The position numbers and the translations under genes were made by a program. The notes under the pieces are model-generated. The model was given only the letters and a program-made list of their open reading frames with translations. It searched no databases and was not told the DNA's origin. Shown here in pieces: positions 57,626 through 64,000 of a stretch of DNA of 64,000 nucleotides. The first letter of the stretch is position 1; each line of letters starts with the position of its first letter. Source of the DNA: Tricholoma matsutake (Eukaryota; Basidiomycota; Agaricomycetes; Agaricales; Tricholomataceae); the NCBI GenBank assembly GCA_026075535.2, contig AP026547.1, positions 6,324,001 through 6,388,000 of the forward strand, written 5' to 3'.

Positions 57626-60276
57626 TTAACGAGGCGAAGTATGGGATACGGCAGAATGCTGAGAGGATCGAATAAAGGACTGGTGTTGGAGTTGATCGGG
57701 AGCGTAGCCGCGTGTCGCAGCCGGAGGAGGTACGGCTGTTGCCCAAGGTGGAGGCGGTACCGACATAGAACTTGTGCTCTGTGGCATAGTCTGGATGGTG
57801 TGCTGGGACGGCACACGGCTAGGCTCGGCATGAGGAGGGTTCGAGGCAAGATTTGAGGGAGGCATCATCGCCACTACCTGGAAAGAACCCTGATGATGTT
57901 GTTGTGGAAGGGGTTTGGTAGACTCCATCGGCGACGTTGGTTCTGCTGACTGCTGCGAACGCTTAGACCGAGGTTTATCGGTCAGATCAGCTGCCCTGGC
58001 AGAAGCACGCAAAGTGTCCATGTCAATACGAGGAGCATCGCCACCTGTGCCGTGTATCTTGTTGCTTTTACGCATCAGCTTGGCATAATCTGGGAGTGGC
58101 ATGGTAAAATTAGAAACATGACAGGGAAGTAAACCATACTCACGCAATCCACAAGCGTTGCACAGTGTTCTTGCTCCATCAGGCCCACGCCTCCATTCGG
58201 GAGTCTCACGAATATTGCACGAGTGACATTTACCAGGAGGAGTCGCCCGCTGCCCAGACCAAACCGCGGGGGAAAAGATGATAATCAGCTCCACGAGGTC
58301 ATAAGACGAGATGAGAAAAATGTGCCTCACACTTCGCTTTCGGTATTTGCTTTTCGGCTGCCCGGCTGCACCATTCCCCCCGGCGGCACTTGTTGCACGT
58401 TTGCTGCGAATTATTTCCATATCTTGCTCGGCAGTAGATTGTGGCTTCTCAGCTTGGGTGGGATACTGCTACGACGGTAGTTAAAGAACGGATAATGCAG
58501 AGATGTGTGGCAATACCTCGGGAACTGCAGTTTCCGCTCCAGCTGCATTACCATCCTGCGACAAGTCTTCCCATGGTCTTTTTGGGGGCCGATGATCGTC
58601 AGGTGGTGTCATAGCTACGGCGCCATCCATTTTAACCTGCTCGACTTCGGGGAAGTTAACGCGCCGATATTCCTCCAAGAGCCTCACCACCTCCATGGCA
58701 CGTTGGGACATTTCCGCCAGCTCGGACTGTGTGGGTTGGACATTAGGTTGTAATTGAGCTGAATAAAGTTCGATGCTGTCTTGAGTGTCTGATCGGGAAT
58801 AAAATTTGAAACTAACCGTAATGACTGGCAAAGGAGTAGAGGGCATGACAGTGCCTGATAATCTGATGGAGAACATTACTACATCACTGAAGACGGAATA
58901 TGCTCTGTGATCTTACCTCGGACATGGTATGGTCCCGGGCCGAAGAAAGTCGCTCTTGTTCGCCCACAGGATACGAAGTACGAGTATCAACGCTAGTCGG
59001 TACGATAGCCGTAGTTCTCGCAAAAGGTAAATGTTGGGGGGGAAGTTGTGGCTGTACTTGAGGCTGGGAATGAGATGGATGATGCGGGTGCTGTTGAGGG
59101 TGCTGGTGTTGTGGGTGCTGTTGATGCTGGTGCTGTTGCTGCTGCTGTGGGTGTTGATGCGGGTGTTGCTGTGGATGATGGTGAGGGAGCGGAGGAGGAG
59201 GAGGAGGAGGAGGAGGAGAAAGGGCTTGAGGTTGGGCTTGAGGTGGTGGTTGAGGTGGATGTTGTTGATGTTGCTGAGGATGCATATGAAGATGCTGAGA
59301 GGGGGGCGGTGGTGGGAGATGACTCGATAAATGTTGAGAATATTGCGGATGCTGAGGGTGTTGCGGTGGTGGGGGATGAGGGTGAGGGTGATGTTGAGCG
59401 GCAGCCTGCTCCCAGGGTCCTTGAAGTGGTGGTGCAGGAGGCGGACCAGGAGATGGATAAGGATTGCCAGAAGCGGACTGGGGAGGTGGCGGATGGTGCG
59501 GATACATTCGAGGAGCCATGTATTGTTGTTGGTATGCACCATAAGTCGGGTGGGTGACTGGTGCAGCGTGTGGGTGTATATGATCGAGTGTGGATGGTGG
59601 TGAATGAGCAGGATGAGGTGAAGTTGTCGAGACTTGTTGATAGTGAGTCGGCGGAGGTTGCGCGGGGGGATACGAGGCATATTGAGGCGGGTACGTATTC
59701 TAGTAAAAAAATGATAGTTTAGAGCGATGACGAGAAGGCAGCGAAAAGGATGGTTACATGAGAGGTGCGTACATCACGAGGGGCACCCATGTTCGTAGAA
59801 CCTCTCCGGGAGCGTTTTGACTGGCCTTGAGATGGATCGTCGCTACGTGCTCCGAGACTGATGTTGACTGAGCCAGGTACTGGTACCGTTTGGGCAGATA
59901 AAGGAATGCCAGGTGTCATGAACCCATTGTCAGGCTTGGAAGGATATTCAATTTTAGAGGGCGAAGAATCATGACCAGCGGAAAGTGGAGGAGTATGTTG
60001 CTGATGTGAATGTAATTGATGATGATGATGCTGCTGCTGATGATGAACAGGCATAGGAGAAGAGATTTGAGTAGAATGAGAGCGACCCCATGACCTAGCA
60101 GAGTTATCTTGAGAGTTGATAGAGGATTCTGGGGGAAGGTTGGGAGAAGGAGATTCTTGATGACGATGGCCACGCTGATAGTCAAAGTTGAGATCTTTCA
60201 AAGAAGGAAGGCGAACAGAGTCATCGCGAGAGTTAGTATGAGAAGTGGGATATCTAGACTGTTGCGCAGAGGCCAT
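57626..60276 (-). CDS. GATA-type zinc-finger transcription factor
   Basis: Seven minus-strand exons: 60276-59773, 59699-58917, 58862-58817, 58788-58517, 58468-58331, 58249-58144, 58089-57626; total 770 residues in frame. The ATG at 60276 has a strong context (GCCGCCATGGCC). The N-terminal ~430 residues are low complexity, very rich in His, Gln and Pro. A conserved helical segment follows ([36 protein letters not shown]). Then comes a single zinc finger [18 protein letters not shown]...LCNACGLHYAKLMRK with spacing C-x2-C-x18-C-x2-C, split by an intron after ACGL. It binds GATA DNA in the nucleus. The x18 loop is the type shared with light and nutrient regulators rather than the x17 of siderophore regulators; which regulator this is cannot be told. 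Confidence 0.93.
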
Positions 60277-62157
60277 GGCGGCGACAACTGTGGATCTGGT
60301 AAAGAGATCAGAAGGCTTTTGAATCGGGCTATCTCCCGATGACGGCGGATCTTGGGGTGACTCTCTATGAAGCAAAACACATCAACGCCTTTTCATCATC
60401 CACGCGCAGTAAATACAGATCCTAAGCCTAACTTACTCTCTCTACATATCCAAGCCTGCAGCTCTATATAAAGCGGAGAGTCAACTGTCCCATTTACATG
60501 TTCAGATCCCATGTGTGATTTACAACCGCTTATTGTTCTTTTCAATCCACCTCATGTCCATCATCATCCAATCTCTATATGACATATGTCATATGTCCTA
60601 TACCTTCCTTACAATTCACCCTACAAACATATCGGCGATCCAACTCACGATTAGATAGATCGATTTTCTCACGCCTTCCCCCAACTCGCGCTTCAACTCC
60701 CCATCCAAGGGCCTTGCCCAAGGTTATAATAGTCCTTACCATAAACTCTCCCATCCGTTACTGTCAACAAAGCTCTCATGCATACAAGTGCCTGGTGAGT
60801 ACGAGATCAAGATTAGGGCAGCATCCGGAATCTACAGCATTCAAGATCCCGCATAGCTCCTTCCGGAATGTCATCGACATCACGCTCTGCGCTGAGCGCG
60901 CAACCAACGTGTTGATCTAGGATCCGATGGAGTCTTCATGGAGCCTTCGCTTCCCAGTGCAATGGACTTCCTGGCTATTGCAATCGTGCCATCTTCGAGA
61001 ACACCGTCCGGTGAATGGTTCACGGCAACATCATATTATCTGAGCAGTATCCATGAAGACAGATTCAACCAGAGACATGGTACGTAGGAATGTGGGGCAT
61101 TTCGTCAGATGCCGATAGACTTTTATTTAATCCGCCGAATTCGGATGACTGTGGAAACTTGGTGGAAACATGCAGGTATACATACGACGTTGTACCCAGA
61201 TGACTGTAACCCAGTGACAATATGGTGTGAATCAAGCTTGTAGGTGTGTGAATGTAACTGACCCTGAGGCCTGGGGTCGTGTAATTTGGCTGGAAAAGGA
61301 ATGTTGAATGGCAACTTCGTCCGTTAATAACCGAGGAATGTTTCCAGATAACCTGCGTATCTCGATCAGAATCAAGCCTTGAGGCAGGTCAAATCCCTCG
61401 AGGGCAACATGATGGTACCGGTACCGTCGTAAATACGCCTTCTATCGATCATCTTCTCAAGCTGCACCAGCATGAGAAGATCGTCGATACATCGAACATC
61501 CCCGACGGTCCTCACGAACTTACATTATTGTTGCATGCTGGGTCACAGTGCCTCCTAACTTTCCAACGTGCTCTGATCTCAGACATTTCATGCATTTTAT
61601 ATTAGTGAATATCTTCACTAATACTACAAGACAGGCTTGCCAGGCTACTCATGCAATATAAGATAGAAGAGAGGTTGTGCTGATGCAACCCCCTGCCAAG
61701 TCTGGCAGTATTTACAATCTTTCCAAAAACAAGGTTTTTCATTTCCTTCGTAACAGACTTTCTGGATCTAAACTAGATAAAATACCTTTACGTATGAATT
61801 TGAATTTACTTGTAGCTCAAATCTCAGATCTTGCACTATGGCGTAACGATGGTTTGTAATATTCAGAGTTTCCAACGTCACATCTCCGATCGAATGCATG
61901 CCCTCGCCGAGCCACTGTTCAACGGACGAAGGAAGCCTAAATTACAGAGTTTACAAGCATCAGGTTGGGCGTTTCACTGTCAGCATCAAGGTTTTGGGAA
62001 CCCATAGCAAGAAGAACATGAAACGTTTCAACATAACTGATGATACTCAGACTTAATGTTCATTTTAAATGAATTCGTGGGCTGTGTAGCCAGCAACTAA
62101 TCAGTGAGCCATCTACAAATGGCACATGCACATACGTACTGTACGATTGTACCCAGC
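60277..62157. other. Long promoter/intergenic region
   Basis: No gene supported. It probably contains the long 5' leader of the GATA-factor gene; TATATAAAG is at 60465-60473 on the plus strand. An inverted repeat GATCATCTTCTCA / TGAGAAGATCGTC lies near 61447-61487, and another (TATTAGTGAA / TTCACTAATA) near 61600-61625. Confidence 0.5.
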
Positions 62158-62496
62158 TTATTTGCCAGTGGATTTGTACGTGTCTCTGCTGGGAGAAGTA
62201 TACTGAGAATGCCCAGTGCCACTGTTATAGTACTGCGAACCATTGGTATTGGAGTAGTAGTAGCTGCCATCACTTGGAAAAGGTAAACCGATCACCGTAG
62301 AGAAAGGGAAACAATGTCGCACTTGTTCGAGTAGTGGTAGCCAGTGGAACCCGTAGAGTTATCTGAGCGGCTGCACCAGTGATTACCCTTTGACGAAATC
62401 AGTACACGGCAGAATTCCACATGTCCGACATACCTGGTCGTTGTTTCCACTACCAGTGTATGAGTATCCTTTGCCACTATCACTGCTTTTCGCCAT
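62158..62496 (-). CDS. Small Tyr/Ser/Gly/Asn-rich protein, 80 residues, three exons
   Basis: Exons 62496-62434, 62387-62323 and 62272-62158 join in frame across two introns of 46 and 50 nt to give 80 residues. It reads MAKSSDSGKGYSYTGSGNN first, then QGNHWCSRSDNS, GYHYSNNDGSYYYSNTNGSQ, YYNSGTGHSQYTSPS and an end YKSTGK. The repeated YHYSN / YYYSN / YYNSG units and short exons are characteristic of a family of small fungal proteins that I recall as widespread but uncharacterised. No signal peptide or membrane segment. Function unknown. Intron boundaries are inferred from repeat continuity; coding frame and total length agree (243 nt). Confidence 0.78.
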
Positions 62497-62719
62497 CTTT
62501 GAGTACAGGTGTGGAAGTTAGGAAAGTTCGTCGTCCCGCTTAAATGACGTAAAGCACGTGCACGTGTCACGGAGGCACCCCATGTATAGTGATTATGTAA
62601 TCATACTGCAGAAGAAAGTCATGTGATCACTCACCAAATTAGTATACCAGTCGCATGATATTCTGATCAAGGTTTATTGAGAGAGGTAATTTGTGGGTTA
62701 TCAGATGGAACTGGCACCC
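62497..62719. other. Upstream region of the small gene
   Basis: Contains CACGTGCACGTGTCACG near 62558-62573, two overlapping E-box-like CACGTG motifs that could regulate the small minus-strand gene. No other gene. Confidence 0.45.
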
Positions 62720-62721
62720 TA

Positions 62722-63393
62722 CTATCACTTACCGAGTGTTTCACCACAATTTACTGATTACTAAATTACACCACATTGACTACAAAATTATACTGATGGG
62801 GTTCAAAAGATAGGATTCATTGCTTCCAGAAAATCTAATTATCTCAATGAAAGGTGAGGATGAAGCAATGATGAGCCCCCATGTCAAAAAGTACCTAGTC
62901 TTTCACCAGCATGTCCCACAAAAGTAACACCTTTGATGGCAGAATTCTGTGATCTGACATTGGCATCTGACAAGCCAAAGTACGTTTTCATAAAAACATT
63001 TGTTGATTGAGTTTGCCCAAAATAGCACACTTGTCAGCGTTTAAATTCTGTCCATGAAATGTCACGGTGAGCCAGAAAACCACAAACTGCGCTATGATCA
63101 TGGTGCAACTACTCTCAGTCTATGGGAAATAGATATTATTGCTTTGAGAAAAAAAAATGGGAAGGATTGGTTCACTCCTCATATCTCAAAGTCAGAAATA
63201 TGTGATTCACCCCTCATAATGTAGCTTTTACCAACCTCGACCTCAAACAAAAATCAGGGAAAAATCAGAGGAATGTTTTTAATACTTATAACCTCTCAGA
63301 TCATCAATTTGAAGATGTTTTGGGGCTTAGAAAGTGTTATCAGTGTGGTGGTGAAACACTAGTACCCATGGTAAAACACTCGGTAAGTGATAG
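62722..63393. mobile_element. MITE, 672 bp, TA-flanked
   Basis: Ends are CTATCACTTACCGAGTGTTT and its inverted complement AAACACTCGGTAAGTGATAG, a perfect 20-bp terminal repeat, each side bordered by TA (62720-62721, 63394-63395). A second inverted segment (TGTTTCACCAC / GTGGTGAAACA) lies just inside the left end and at about 63348-63358 on the right. TA duplication points to the Tc1/mariner superfamily. No coding capacity. Confidence 0.82.
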
Positions 63394-63395
63394 TA

Positions 63396-64000
63396 TAAAT
63401 ATTATATTCAAGGGATAGACAACGGCACACCAGTTCATTCAACCCGAAAGGCGGTAAAATAGACCTTAGGCCGAATGTCATGATGGATGATGGATGATGG
63501 ACATTGGATGATGGTGTATCGCTATCAGACTATAATTAATTAGAGCAATCTCATCCTAGACTTGTGACTGAGTCATTCATTTGGCTAGGAAGTAATCATT
63601 GAAGCGATACCTGCATAAAAATAGCTTGCACCTCAACTATAACTAGGCGGTGGGCATTCGATGGAGAGAGCAGCTACAAATGATCTCACAGGCTGGAAGA
63701 TTACTACTCTTAACTTTTGTCAAAAACCTCGGGCTCTTCGTCGTAATCATACTAACGAAAAGGATATCTGGTACTGATCAGATGGTACAAGATATGTTCG
63801 GGGATCTTTTTGAAAACGACGTTCGGCTCTGTGCTGACGCGATAAGGTGAAATCACGCATCAAGAATACCACAGGTAAATGATCTCGATTATTCCCCGAG
63901 GCAGACTTCACGTATTTCTGTCGGCCCTGAGGACGTCCGGATGTGTTCCGATCGCCATACAAGCTTGCAAGCAACTTGCAAGATTATGGCAACGACTTGT
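63396..64000. other. Window-end region without a recognised gene
   Basis: Short frames on both strands (for example 63650-63850 plus) show no family resemblance; an exon of a gene beyond the window is possible. A short ATGGATG-type tandem array lies at about 63480-63514. Confidence 0.4.

Noticed and set aside
59031..59603. Long plus-strand frames rich in Val, Asp, Glu or Arg
   Set aside because: They are the antisense shadow of the His/Gln/Pro-rich region of the GATA factor.
60579..60920. 113-codon plus-strand frame
   Set aside because: No family resemblance; lies in the long 5' region of the GATA-factor gene and is likely chance.
63480..63514. ATGGATG tandem array as a CRISPR or functional satellite
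   Set aside because: Only a few 7-bp units without spacers; a simple microsatellite.
1..64000. Classic Neurospora-type RIP (CpA to TpA)
   Set aside because: The changes I can place are at CpG, not CpA, and include both strands; the pattern fits CpG methylation decay instead.

Overview
The window is fungal, most likely from a mushroom-forming basidiomycete (Agaricomycotina). The single-copy genes carry many short spliceosomal introns of roughly 45-65 nt. The repeats are Ty3/gypsy chromoviruses, hAT- and Tc1-like DNA elements, a DDE transposase family and a tyrosine-recombinase fragment of the kind common in Agaricomycetes. Species assignment is not possible from sequence reading alone.

Layout. 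1-8860: minus-strand gypsy element A, whose 3' end lies outside the window. It is interrupted by a 265-bp MITE and, inside its LTR, by an 839-bp hAT MITE; it sits next to a decayed tyrosine-recombinase fragment (8861-9130). 9368-10178: a direct repeat, one copy of which is the upstream region of the next gene. 10315-18242: an ordinary gene block with a RAI1/DXO-type mRNA decapping enzyme, a Whi5/Nrm1-like G1/S repressor with MCB (ACGCGT) sites in its promoter, a cytochrome b5-domain protein, and on the minus strand a Ser/Pro-rich protein ending in a PINIT-like domain. 18491-20946: two hAT-like non-autonomous elements with perfect 8-bp duplications. 21496-43411: a nest in which minus-strand chromovirus C has been split by full-length element B (22168-32203, duplication CTCAT) and by full-length element D (34913-42640, duplication CATTG). 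Removing B and D restores C's reading frame at both junctions. 43413-47330: a broken DDE transposase split by two solo LTRs of D's family, one of which holds a 1.1-kb TIR element. 47335-53560: plus-strand chromovirus E with another copy of the 839-bp MITE. 55313-62496: a second gene block with a TauD-type dioxygenase, a GATA zinc-finger transcription factor and a small 80-residue spliced gene that conventional ORF scans miss. 62722-63393: another MITE.

Two themes stand out. First, the repeats have decayed mainly by CpG to TpG/CpA change. In at least ten places an expected CGA (Arg) is a TGA stop. In three different elements (C, D, E) the reverse-transcriptase YLDD dyad reads YLNN, which is exactly what deamination of the two CpGs in CTCGACGAC would give. 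Second, the retroelements carry accessory genes beyond gag-pol. A and B have a long sense ORF between pol and the 3' LTR with a conserved Cys/His motif. D has an antisense, intron-containing ORF with a coiled coil and a double cysteine cluster. The genes in the two blocks do not form a pathway; they are independent housekeeping or regulatory genes flanking a repeat island.
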